DNA of 64,000 bases from Sciurus carolinensis (Eukaryota > Chordata > Mammalia > Rodentia > Sciuridae): NCBI RefSeq assembly GCF_902686445.1, contig NC_062222.1, positions 40,237,792-40,301,791 on the forward strand, written 5' to 3'. Under the pieces are notes generated by a model. That model was not told the origin of the DNA. It did not search any database and saw only the letters and a list, made by a program, of their open reading frames with translations. The position numbers and the translations under genes are program-made. Positions 48,291 to 59,258 of the stretch are shown piece after piece; the stretch's first letter is position 1; each line of letters begins with the position of its first letter.

Positions 48291-49047
48291 TGTCACTAGC
48301 CGCAAGGAGGAGTCAATGAGAATAATTTTGGTCCAAATCAATTGGCTTTTATTTAATGATAATCACACAAGTATTATACTTATCTTAACTCTTCACACAT
48401 TATTTAGCCAATAAATTAGAATACTATAAGCCCCCAGTAAGCAAGACTCACTCCTTGTTAAGACCCGTTCCCAAGGTCCAGTCCTATGCGACGTGTCTTA
48501 AGTCGAAGGGCGGCGACTCGCTGGGATCCGTCAGGAGGAGAGCCCAGGAGATCTTGCTGGGGAACTCCATTCGGTCAGAGTCCAGATGGGCGAGGACGGT
48601 TGGGCGGTCAAGGAGGACAACGAGGTCACAGCCGGCAGGCTGTGCAGAGATGTCTCTGGCTGAGCAGGTGAAGCTTCATGCACACTGGGCAGCAACGCTG
48701 TCGTGGAAGACGAGGACGAGGCAGCTCCCCGGTCACCTCCATGGGAAGGTGCGGGATGTTCCAGGCTAACACAGCAAGTCAGTGAGTCTCTGGGCTTGGT
48801 GCAGTACTGGCATCATCGGTGTCAACTGGAGACTGAGCAAGGTTCGGTCCTCAGTCTTTATAAATCCTTTCTTATCGAACTCTGCCAGCCAGTCTTGGCA
48901 GGAGTCAGTCACATATGGTTATCTTACTTGGGGTAAACATAACATCATTACATCATTACATCATGACAGCACTCGAGTTGTTTTTACAAGTTATGTTTTG
49001 CAGAATACACATCACACAAGTTGTCACACATTATTTTGCTCCTTACA
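48291..49047 (-). mobile_element. CpG-rich solo ERV LTR, 757 bp, minus strand
   Basis: Minus strand begins TGTAAGGAGC and ends GTGACA (TG/CA). It is flanked by a perfect 5-bp direct repeat aatgt (48286-48290 and 49048-49052). On the minus strand a TATA box (gatttataaagac, about 48858-48870) and a poly(A) signal (taaataaaag, about 48347-48356) are in the correct order. The part at 48480-48740 is GC-rich with many CpGs, unlike anything nearby except the L1 5' UTR. Open frames here (up to 104 codons) come from the high GC content and are not genes. No similar LTR is in the window. Confidence 0.8.
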
Positions 49048-49052
49048 AATGT

Positions 49053-51423
49053 TAATTTAGAATAGCCAATTGTTAAAATGGTCAAAATGCTTTCTCTTGT
49101 ATGCTTTGTAAACTGTGCTACAATGTTTGGAAATAGCTTCTTACCACTGAGTTTGAAGTCTCCTCATCACAATCTGTATTTTCTTTTACTGTATGACAAC
49201 AAACTTTTGGATTTTTTTCCAACTTAATCTGATTTTACTTTTGACATGCCCAAGATCAAAAAGTTAGTAAAGGTTGTGCCTGCTGAGGGCTTTCTTTGGG
49301 TTGCTGCATATCATCTTCACATGGCCTGTTCTTTGAAATGTGCTACTGGGAAAAGAAAGAGGAAGTAACAATCTAGTGTCCTTATTACAAGGGCACTAAT
49401 ACTACCTTGAAGTTCCTTCTGACCTCATTTTAACCTAATTAACTACCAAGGACAATTTCTAACCACGATTATGTCGGAGGTCAGGACTTTATAATATAAA
49501 TTTGAGGGAAAGAAAAGTTTTAACATTCTTGAAGAGCACTGTGAGAATGGTGCCCTCAGGATCTGATAGTGGTTAACTTCTATCATTAAAGTAGGCTTCC
49601 CAAGTTCAAATAAAGAGGGCAGGATGCTGAGATTACAGGGGTCAAGGGGTGGCACTTAAATGCCTGAAACAAGGAAAGCATAGCTCTCATAATTCAAAAG
49701 AGATTCAAAGGATAATCAGAACATGAATACATTCAGAAGTCATTATTATGTGTCATACTAACCTAGAAATGAACTAGATGGCCATCCTAATAAAATCTAA
49801 GGGAAAGAGGATGCTGGCAGTGGAAAATATACCAAAATTCCCCCAGGTAGCCCTCTGGACCTTATATTAAAATTCTGAAAATTTAGTTCTAGGATGGAAG
49901 GAAAAATGAAAACAAAGATGAAAGTGTTGTGTTGTTTTATTTGGATTCAGGAACCTATCCAAAAATCTTCAGTATTGTGACTCAAACTTTACTCCTCCTC
50001 AGGGCCCAAACTAACTGATTTTTGCCTCTAGGAATAATGCCCACAATGAGAAGGCAGCTACAGGGGCTCCCACTCCTCCTCCGCCTGCTCTGTGTCCTTC
50101 ACTGTCCAAGCTAAGGAAGGTATGAAAGCAATGCCAAGGGATATTCAGATTGCATATTCTGGAGAGGAAGAAGAAATGATTCAGAGAACAACAATGGAAG
50201 CTTGGGAGTAATTATCACGTGACATTTTTTTCCCCCAAAACCTCAATCTTGTTTGAGGTCAAGGTTTCTATGATAAATTCACATTTGATCCTGTGCACCT
50301 AAATTGATGTATTTTGTTTCAATTAGTATTGTTTTGTACAACCGGAGTTTTTAGTCCTTTATCTGTTTTTCCCTGCTGTCTTTATTCAGAGGTCAATTAT
50401 TCAAGGAAAACCTGTAAAATCTATGTTTCCTGTTGGTCTTTATGTATATTTGCCCACACCTTTGCATTATATGTTGTGCTTGTGTTTATATATTGTTTCC
50501 ATGGTATCAACATTGGCATATAGATAAATGAGAGCTCATTACAAAAGAAAAAAAAAAATGATTCAAAAGTCTTTTAGTTCATGTGTGTCAAACCTTTAAG
50601 AAAAAGTTCAATTTAAATTGGTTAAAAACTACCTAGAGTAAAAATTTCCTAAAATGTTAAAAAGCTCGGTTTTCATGGGTAACCTAAATCAAAAATGGAC
50701 AAATTGGACTTAAAATAAATGGGATTAATCCTCGTAAATGTGTTTGTTGGAAGATACGTCTGATTAATTTGCAAAGTTAAAATACTAAAACATAACTGCT
50801 GAATATGAACTTAGGTATTCTGAACTTCTTGAATTCTGTAAGACAACATATATTTGGGTCTATTGAACATGCTTTTATAAATTGGTAAATGAAAAAAAAA
50901 GTTTAGGATTGCTTTGTTTCTGAGTCTTCACTAAAAGTAAGATTATTAAGAGTTAAAATTCTAACAGGTATAATTCTACATACAAAAAGTATAAAAAGTT
51001 TCAGCTGTGCTTTGAATAAAGTACTGTTAAAAGAGTAAAATATTTTATAAAAAGTAGTAGTTCACAAAAATATTTAGAAAATTCATATGGATTATTTCGA
51101 AATGTAAAATGTAAATTTAAAAGTCAACAACTAGGAAAAAGTTATAAGAAATTATTGTGGATGGTAAAGTAATATTCTTCAGCTAAAGTTCAAGATAGAT
51201 GAGAGACCAAAACTAAGGATGTAAACAAGTTCCAGAGTGTCTAAGTAAGTTGGAGGATGAAGCTCAAAATGTTAGTATGTGATTAAATTGGCTATAATAA
51301 GTGCCATATGAAGCAAAGTCAGAAATATTGTTCCTCTCCTATCTGTCAAGATAATTATATTTTATCTGTTAGGTTTTATTACTTAGGGAAACTAAGTCTT
51401 AAAGGAATTAGGGTTTGTATCTG
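49053..51423. other. Unassigned, possible ERV interior
   Basis: No motif firmly identified. 50020-50110 (proline- and leucine-rich if translated on the plus strand) might be a gag remnant of the ERV whose integrase, env and 3' LTR lie downstream. No 5' LTR is recognised. Confidence 0.3.
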
Positions 51424-51677
51424 TTTTAAAGTTTTTTAAATGATTTATTCATAACTGTTTAAATAGACAACTGTTATTTTAGGTTATTATAATATAGTTG
51501 ACACCCTAACTATATATAGAGATATGTATATAACGTAAGGACTAAATATTTTAAAGTTTTTTAAATGATTTATTCGTAACTGTTTAAATAGACAACGGTT
51601 ATTTTAGATTATTATAATATAGTTGACACCCTAACTATATGTAACTAGAGATATGTATATACCTAAGGACTAAATAT
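51424..51677. repeat. Tandem duplication, 125-bp unit, two copies
   Basis: Copy 1 is at 51424-51548 and copy 2 at 51549-51677. They are nearly identical apart from a few substitutions and small indels (for example cataactg/cgtaactg, caactgt/caacggt and a short insertion in copy 2). AT-rich and not coding. Confidence 0.93.
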
Positions 51678-52555
51678 GTCTGTCTGAGCTTTGTCTAAAT
51701 GTTATGTAAGTTTGTAAAATTAAAGTTTATGTGGGTTTACTGGCCAGATAACCAATAAGTGCTCTCTTTTATGCATTGTATTTGACAAAGGACACTGCCA
51801 TTCAAAGTCCTATTTTTCATCTGCTTACTTTTGCTGAGTCTATTTCTAATCATTAACACTACTTCTTCGATATAGAAGAGATTTAAGGTTATTCTTTGAT
51901 TTTTGCTAGTACTGCTAACCCTACAGACCTGAGATTATTGTTATCATTCACTATAGATTCTAAATTTTACTTTAAAAGTTAAACTTACTTAATATAGGGA
52001 CATCTGTGTAATTGTGACACTAAACCATTACTGTTTTTTTGTATATTAGATATATTCATGCTTTTCAAGTATATAAGCTTTTTAAAGTATAAAGCTTGCC
52101 AGAGTACTTTACCAAGTTGGTGTTCTCCAAGCTAAAATTGTCTGCAGCAATAATTCCCTTCAGCTTTATACAGAAATAACAAATTTGGTTAGTATTTTTA
52201 TGTCATGTAATGTTTTATAACTGGTAAAGGTAACCTGTAGTCAATAAGTTGTATATAATATTTTGTGTTATTCTTTACACTGGAATGGAATTTTAAATGT
52301 ATTTTTGAAAGGCAATAAGGAGAACCTGATTTGTTCAAAGATTGACAATGTGAGACATGAAAACATTCTGTCATCTTTTCTACAAAAAGTAAGTCAAGAG
52401 CTCTCCCAGCTTTTCTGTTTAATTACATTTTGGATGTAATATTGTATTGTTAACTGATATTCAGACAGACTCAGGAAACAATACATAAAAATGTTGTGGA
52501 ATGATCTGTTTTTAAAGGGCAAAGATCAGATTCAGAAATAAAACATTTTTTAAGA
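51678..52555. other. AT-rich DNA, no gene seen
   Basis: Possibly ERV interior, by position. No motif seen. Confidence 0.35.
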
Positions 52556-52559
52556 TTTT

Positions 52560-53470
52560 TAGTAGACCAGCCTCATTGAGTTAAAGCTCTGCCTCTTGCC
52601 TTCTCCATGTTAACATCACTCCAAAGTAGACTAGAATTAGGCTTATTTAAAGTTGTGTTCAGAAGATAGATTTTTATTGTGAAGATTACCATGATCGCAA
52701 AATAAACAAGGGATATAATACAGCACTTAAAGGACAGGATAAATTTTAAAACATATCTAAATGTTATAAAAATTAAAAAATAAAAAAGTTGTAAAGGATC
52801 CCATATGTGTTTGAATTGATAAATTTATGAGACTTTGTGGAGTAGGCAACACCAAAGATGGAAATTATGTTGGTTGGTTCAAAGTTATTTTACAAATTAA
52901 TTATGTTTTTTGTCTTGTCATTTTCATTTCGTATTTTCTTGGAAACTTTATAAATGTTGTCTACTAGTACTTACAGAAGTAAATTTTTAACGGAATAACA
53001 TGAGTTAATATGAAACAATAAGTCATTTTCTATAGGACAGGATAAAAGACTGATTTTCAGTACTAATAGCAACCCCAATTCAAGAAGAGGACAACTGTAA
53101 AATTATAGACATTAAAACCTAGTACTCCTACTTCAAGACTGGTGAAACTGGCCTGCTGGATGTTTAAAACCAAAGAAACTCAAGAACCAATTTCTAGGAA
53201 AATATATACTGGTCATATTCTCCACTTTATCATACCACAGGTCAAAGGGACTCCTTGTTCAGACTCCTGCTTTGGAGTTCACAATTCAGCATTTCCATTC
53301 TGGCAACCTGGTTTTAATTAAGAAGTATAAAGAAGACAAACTTCAACCAAGCTAAAAAGGACTTTATCAAGTCCTCTAACAATTAAAACATCTGTTCAGA
53401 CAGCAGAATGAAATAAAACTCTTACACTTGGGTAAAGGGAACTCCAACTCCAACTCCTGATCAGGAAGAA
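52560..53470 (+). pseudogene. Old class I ERV integrase remnant
   Basis: The end of pol of a decayed class I ERV. The part at 52575-52670 parallels the stretch of the 36-kb provirus that follows the integrase core (compare gctctgcctcttgccttctc with 39980-40000). The integrase C-terminal domain is clear at about 53297-53370, with NLVLIKKYKEDKLQPS, a stop, and then a GLYQVL motif. Multiple stops and frame changes. The env part of the same element resumes after an L1 insertion at about 54860. Confidence 0.7.
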
Positions 53471-53519
53471 AAGTCGATTACAATCCAACACTCAGACTCT
53501 ACAAAACTAACTTTTAAAA

Positions 53520-54856
53520 GACTAAAATATTGTTTGTGTTCTTGATAATAGCCATTCTAATTGGAGTAAGATGAAATCTTAGAGTTGTTTTAATTTGCAT
53601 TTCTCTAATTATTAGAGAAGTTGAATACTTTTTCATATACTCATTAATTACCTGTATATTTCTTCTGTAAAGTGTCTGTCCTGTTCCTTGGTTCATTTAT
53701 TGATTTGGTTTTTGTAGTTTTGGTGTAAAGTTTTGTACATTCTTTATAAATTTTGGAGATTAGTGCTCTATCTGAAGTGCATGTGGAAAAGATTTTCTCC
53801 CACTCTGTAGGCTCTCTTTTCACACTATTGATTGTATCCTTTGCTGAGAAAAAAGCTTTTTTGTTAGAATCCATCCCATTTATTGATTCTTGCTTTGAAT
53901 TCTTTTGTTTTGGGAGTCTTGTTAACAAAGTCTGATCCTAAGCCAATATGATGAAAATTCAGGCCTACTTTGTCTTCTATTTGGTGCAAGGTCCTGTTCT
54001 AATTCCTAAATCCTTGATCCATTTTGAGTTGAGTTTTGTGAAGATTGAGAGATAGAGGTTTAATTTCATTTAGCTGCATGTGGATTTCCAATTTTCCCAA
54101 CACCATTTGTTGAACAGGCTATCTTTTCTCCATTGTATGTTTGGTCTCTGTCTAGTATGGGGTAACTGTATTTATGTGGGTTTGTCTCTGTGTCTTCTAT
54201 TCTGTACCATTGGTCTGCCTGTCTATTTTGGTGCCAATACCATGCCATTTTTGTTACTATTGCTCTGTAGTCTAGTTTAAGGTCTGGTATTGTGATAACT
54301 CCTTCTTCACTTTTTCTGCTTAGGATTGTTTTAACTATTCAAGGTCTCTTATTCTTCCAGATGAAGTTCATGATTGCTTTTTCTATTTCTATGAGGAATG
54401 TCAATAATTGACGTTGGTGTGGATGCGGAGAAAAAGCACACTTTCACATTGCTGATGGAGTTGCAAATTGGTGCAGCTACTCTGGAAAGCAGTGTGGAGA
54501 TTCCTCAGAAAACTTGGAATGGACCCAACTTCTGACGCAGTTATCCCACTCCTCAGTTTATACCCAAAGGACTTAAAAGTAGCATACTACAGTAACACAA
54601 CCACATCAATGTTTACAGCAGCTCAATTCACAATAGCTAGATTGTGGAACCAGACTAGATGCCCTTCAACAGATGAATGGTTAAAGAAACTGTGCTATAT
54701 ATACACAATGGAATATGATTCAGCCATAAAGAAGAATAATAATATGGCATTTGCAGATAAATGGATGGAATTGGAGAATATCATACTAAATGAAATAAGC
54801 CAATCCCCAAAAACCAAAGGCCAGATGTTTTCCCTGATAAGTAGACCATCATCAAA
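53520..54856 (+). mobile_element. L1 copy 4 with 5' inversion
   Basis: The right part (about 54411-54856) is plus-strand ORF2 C-terminus, with an open frame at 54468-54860 (KAVWRFLRKLGMDP, YIYTMEYDSAIK). The left part (about 53525-54410) is the ORF2 segment that precedes it in L1, but inverted, with minus-strand pieces at 53928-53644 and 54248-54066 ([39 protein letters not shown]). The left part ends at L1 sequence directly adjacent to where the right part begins. This is the pattern of twin priming. No clear 3' UTR, A-tail or target duplication is seen. It interrupts the class I ERV. Confidence 0.85.
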
Positions 54857-54859
54857 GTA

Positions 54860-55720
54860 GATCAAAGTCCTAGACAAAAGCCCCCAAAAATCATCCAACC
54901 TCCTTCTCTTGGAACCAATTACACCTCATGCCTTTCTAGGTGTGTGTTTGTGGGTAATTTGTTTTTGTGGGAAATATATCTGGATGAAATAAAAGCATCC
55001 TTTAAGATGTCTAATCACATTGTCTTAGCCCAAGCCAATGTTTGGGTATCAGTGAGGGTCATTACTTTTGGAATGGAACCTGTACTTTTGTTCAATTGGC
55101 TGTTCCTTGCACCCTGACATTTCTCCAATCAGATCAGTATCAGTCTCATAGAAGAAACAGGGATCATTCTTCCCCAGCAGGATCATTTGACCCCCATATT
55201 TATATAGTTTCAATTGGAGGGATTTCCAATGAATTCAAAGACAGAAATCAGAGCACAGCATGTTTTTGAGTCATTCTCTTTTGGTGGCCTACAGTAAACC
55301 AAAATATAGATTGGATTAATTGCATTTACTATATTCAACTGTTATCAATTATTCTAGAGATGCTTTCAAGAGAATTATAGAACAATTATATGCTACTTGT
55401 AAAGTGACAAGGGAAAATATAATGGCTCTAGACATGATGCTAACAAAAAAGTAGGGATACATAGAATGATAGGAGCCCAATGTGACACATTCATTCCAAA
55501 TAACACAGGCCCTGTGGAACAATCACAGTCTTTACAAGGCCTCACCACACTGGTCAATGAATTAACAGAAAATTCAGAAATTGATGATCCCTTCATGAAC
55601 CTTATGGAACAATGGTTTGATAAATGGAAGGAACTAATAGTGTCTATTATTACTCCATTAATTATTATACTGGGAGACATAATTGCAGTCAGATGTTGCA
55701 TAATTTAATATATAAAAAAG
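54860..55720 (+). pseudogene. Old class I ERV env remnant (mainly TM)
   Basis: The membrane-fusion subunit of a retroviral envelope. The frame at 55042-55269 contains a basic motif HRRNRD, a candidate surface/TM cleavage site, and the hydrophobic IYIVSIGGIS that may be the fusion-peptide region. After several stops the frame at 55466-55708 has CDTFIPNNTGP, a helical stretch with EQWFDKWKEL, and a membrane anchor (SIITPLIIILGDIIAV). In the conserved C-x6-C-C motif the last Cys pair reads Cys-Asp. Stops and at least one frameshift occur between the parts. Non-functional. Confidence 0.75.
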
Positions 55721-55876
55721 TATTATTGAATGATTAATGAAGATAGCTCTCACCAAACAATCCCCCATCTCATAACAAAATAATCTTCTTTTATTGGATA
55801 TATTGAGCATGAGAGTCAAATGATGTTATCCAGGTTTGAATATAAGAATATAAATTGCTCATATAAGAAGGAGGAT
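55721..55876 (+). other. ERV 3' untranslated part and polypurine tract
   Basis: Between the env stop and the 3' LTR. It ends with the purine-rich aagaaggagga that precedes the LTR. Confidence 0.6.
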
Positions 55877-56322
55877 TGTAAGGTTAATGTTCTCTTTACT
55901 GCCAAAGTTAAACCTATAGTCTTAGTTTTCTAATATGTAACAAAAATGTGTTTGCTGTAATCTAGACCATGCAGTTGAAATGTAACCATTTTGAGCTCCC
56001 CCCCCCAAATATTTCCCTTTCTCTTCTATCTTTCAATCATAATGCCTATAGAGTAGTAGGTGAACCAGTCATAACTATAGTCCTTCCTCTTGCCCTCCCC
56101 AATTTTTAATTAGCAAACTGCATAGATTGTAACCCTGAACTCCTTTTATCAGAGTAAGGGGCAGTGCTGCCTTAGGGCTAAAAACCTGGGATGACTCACC
56201 ACCCAGTGTACTTGCTTGTCAAATTTTGGGGTAGCACACTCTGCTGCAGAAGTAAAACTTGCCTTGCTAAGTAATTTTTGAGTATATGTTTGATTTCTTG
56301 TGGCACCCCAATATTTCTAACA
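55877..56322 (+). mobile_element. 3' LTR of the old class I ERV, 446 bp
   Basis: Starts TGTAAGGTTAATG directly after a polypurine tract and ends with ATATTTCTAACA, giving TG/CA ends. The U5-like end (cttgccttgctaagtaattt ... gatttcttgtggcacccc) fits class I LTRs. A run of eight C's at about 56000 lies in U3. No 5' partner is identified in the window. Confidence 0.7.
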
Positions 56323-56419
56323 TAAAGAATCAGAATGACATTCTAACCAACCAAGGGCACATAGTGATCAAAAGAATACATGAAATTCTGACCTGGTTCT
56401 CTCTCTCTATTATTACAAT

Positions 56420-57320
56420 TTGCCATTCCTCAGGGTATTTCAGAGATTAGTGCCATTACTGAGAATATGAAAGATTCAGGAGTGGTCATATCTGTTACAT
56501 TTCCATTTAACTTGTCCACTGGGCTTATATGGAGAGATAACTGATCTTGAAAGATGGCTATAGTCCATTTGTTCATGTGGTGCCTGCAGTTGCAGTTACT
56601 ATTCCAGGTAGTCATTCAACTCAGACCCTAGCAACTGGTATTCAGCTATAGAGCTAGTAGATGGCTTCTCTTCTGTATCAAGCACTTCCAAAAGTCCTTT
56701 GTTCTTACCTGGCAGACATGGAAGTTCATAGTTGCTGTGTTAGCTCTGGATTAATCCATGCTCTGTATTTGTACAGTGATAGAGTCTTAAAAGATCCCAG
56801 TCATCTAGACATTTCACAGAACATTGCATTGGCATTTCCAGGTCATCATTGTTGCCCATGATGACATTAAGCTGATGAACCTAATTGGCAAAAACAAGTA
56901 AATATTTTGGATGTTTTATCAAGACATGTGGATCAGAAAACAGAAGATAAATGCCCAAAATTTCAGGGACCTGCTACCTCATTGATGCTTCTGAATCTAA
57001 TAGTCTAATGCATGATGGGCTTCTTCCCTCAAGAAAAAAGATAATCTTTTTCAAATATTGGTGGAATTTTTGGATATTTAAGGTAAAGACAAGTTCCATA
57101 TGAGTGTACTACTTTGATTCATTAATAGAGTAATTCATGGCACCTCTGTTTGTGAGGAAACACCACAGCAAGAAAAAACTCTGTGACAATCCAGGCTGTC
57201 ACCAAACAAATCTGACACTTGGACTTTATTCCTGAGGTAATTCTGTTTTACTCAAACTTTCTGTGGAAGATAGGAATGTTCTGTGGAGCCTTTGAAAGAT
57301 CCCGTTCCCAATATAAAATT
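56420..57320 (+). pseudogene. Probable ERVL-class pol remnant
   Basis: Wording such as caactggtattcagctatag, gcttctcttctgtatcaagc and acctggcagacatggaagtt, and then ttcagggacctgctacctca followed by ggagcctttgaaagatcc, resembles class III ERVL interior and pol sequence. A translated stretch VNILDVLSRHVDQKTE at about 56898-56945 fits the reverse transcriptase/connection region. No intact frame. A family name needs a search. Confidence 0.4.
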
Positions 57321-57825
57321 CATAGTACAGATGCCTAGGGATGAAAAGAAGAAACATGTCCTCTTTTTCAGATTGTTTTTCTTTTTCAAAAAATAACTTC
57401 TGATTTACTCTCAGGCTCTGATTTAAATTGACTGTTGTTTAGATGACCTGATCTGATGACCTGATATCACAAGAAGTAACTGACTTCACTAATATATGGG
57501 TTGGGCTTACACATATCACCAAGTTGAATTGGTTCATAAGATGTTAGTTTTGAGTAAGGTCAGAAAGCACAAGTAAATTTTATGGAATAGTTACTGAGGT
57601 TTTTGCAACAATTAATCCTTAAATACATCTTTCCCCTCAGTCCACACTTCTGTCCTCATGGAGAATTCTTTAAAACTACCTGATCAGAAGGATAAAATAA
57701 TAATTGTGCATAGTTTATAGATATTAAAAGTAAAATTAGCAAAGACATAGCTTCAAGTGAGTTATTTTATATAATGGGCTTCAATAATTATTGATAATTA
57801 CAATGACTACTTTTTAAAATACAAT
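57321..57825. other. AT-rich DNA, no gene seen
   Basis: Nothing recognised. Confidence 0.5.
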
Positions 57826-57827
57826 CA

Positions 57828-58035
57828 GAACAGGTCAGACACACTAATCCCACTGAATCTGGAGGTTGATGCAAGAAAATTCCAAATTGAAGGCCAGTGT
57901 TAGCTACTTAGTGAGGCCCTAAGCAACTTAGCAAGACACTATCTCAAAACAACAAATAGAAAGGGCTGGGGAAGTGGCTTAGGTGTAAAGCACCCCAGGA
58001 TTCAATCCTCAGTACCAGAATAAAAAAAAAAAAAT
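57828..58035 (+). repeat. Dimeric B1-ID SINE, diverged
   Basis: B1-like half (aggttgatgcaagaaaattc ... cttagcaagacactatctca), ID-like half (gggctggggaagtggcttag ... ggattcaatcctcagtacca) and an A-tail. Confidence 0.85.
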
Positions 58036-58510
58036 ATACTCAGAAATGAACAAACTCTGATAGAATTGATAGAATTAAGTCTTACTTAGCTGATATAATA
58101 ATGAGGAATAATATTTAATGAGCAAAGCTCCGGGCTTTTACTTGGTTCATTCACATCTGTCAAAACAGAAGATTTTCAGACAGAAATGTACTGAATGCAT
58201 TAATAAGAAACAGTGAACACTAAAATGAGATAAATGATTACAGGAATAACCTAGAAGCTGTTTATTATTCCAGTTATGTATAACTCAATTCTTTTCTGTA
58301 ACAAAAATTATATTGCATGTCATTGGAAGTTTTTGAAAATTACATTGTTGATAATGGCAATAATTGCTATGTGATCATAAAAAAAAAAAATGAAAAAAAT
58401 GCTAAAGCAATGATTAAGCAAATACTCATTTATCTTTATCCAGATTTTGTAAATGCCTTATCAGTTAGTTAGTTAATATTTGAGACAAGAAGAAATGTCT
58501 TTATTTTTGT
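58036..58510. other. AT-rich DNA, no gene seen
   Basis: Nothing recognised. Confidence 0.5.
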
Positions 58511-58514
58511 ATTT

Positions 58515-58580
58515 TTATAAGTTTTTTGTGGTACTGGGGATGAACCCAGGACCTCTACCATAGAGCCACATTCCTAAAAT
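58515..58580 (-). repeat. ID-type SINE fragment, minus strand
   Basis: ttttttgtggtactggggat, then gaacccaggacctctaccat and agagccacattcc: a reversed ID-like unit, truncated. Confidence 0.7.
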
Positions 58581-58619
58581 ATCCCCATTGAGTATCACAT
58601 ATAAACATCAATATAACCT

Positions 58620-59010
58620 GTTTTCTGGGTCCAGAGTAGGATGATGGTAATCCACAAATGGGAAGGAGGTAGAAGAAGGAATAGGAAGTTAGTCAAAGGA
58701 TACAAAGTTTTTGCCAGAGATCAGGAATAAGTTTAGTTGTCTATTGTACAACATGCTGAATGAAGGCAATCATAATGTATTGTATATTCTAAATTTACAG
58801 AATAATTTTCAAATCTACCAACAAAAAGTCAAGTCAGTGAGGTGATAGATATGTTCATTGGCTTGATTGAATGACTCCATGTTCATTAAATAGTATACAT
58901 ATACCAAAACATTACATTATACATCGTAAGTATAATGAGGTATAATATAATTAATAAGTATATGACATATTATAAGTGTGATATAATTATGCTTTGTCAA
59001 TTAAAATTAA
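58620..59010 (+). mobile_element. Old L1 3' end (L1M-like), plus strand
   Basis: Reads like the 3' UTR of ancient mammalian L1s: ggatacaaagtttttgccag, caggaataagtttagttgtc, tattgtacaacatgctgaat, aatgtattgtatattctaaa, gaggtgatagatatgttcat, and ataccaaaacattacattat. Diverged, with no coding part visible. Confidence 0.65.
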
Positions 59011-59035
59011 TATATATTTTTAGAAGAACTTTTTA

Positions 59036-59258
59036 AGTTTAGTGTGGTGGCACAGGCCTGTAATCCCAGCAATTTAGTAGGTTCAGGCAGGAGGATTGCA
59101 AGTATGAGGCTAGCCTCAGAAACTTAGCAAGAATTTGCCTCAAAATAAAAATAATAATAATAAAATAAAAAGGACTGGGTATGTAGCTTTGTGGTAAGAA
59201 TCCCCTGGGTTCAATTCCCAGAACTCCCCCTAACAAATATAAATTAAAAAAAAAAAAA
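59036..59258 (+). repeat. Dimeric B1-ID SINE
   Basis: tagtgtggtggcacaggcct ... gtaggttcaggcaggaggat, AATAA linker, ggactgggtatgtagctttg ... gggttcaattcccagaactc, A-tail. Confidence 0.9.

Noticed and set aside
48455..49060. Frames of 104, 61, 77 and 92 codons that look like a small gene
   Set aside because: They lie within a GC-rich solo LTR with terminal TG/CA and a target duplication. The frames run across LTR regions and have no domain.
55042..55708. A captured, functional env (syncytin-like) gene
   Set aside because: The frame is broken by several stops and at least one frameshift, and most of the surface subunit is absent.
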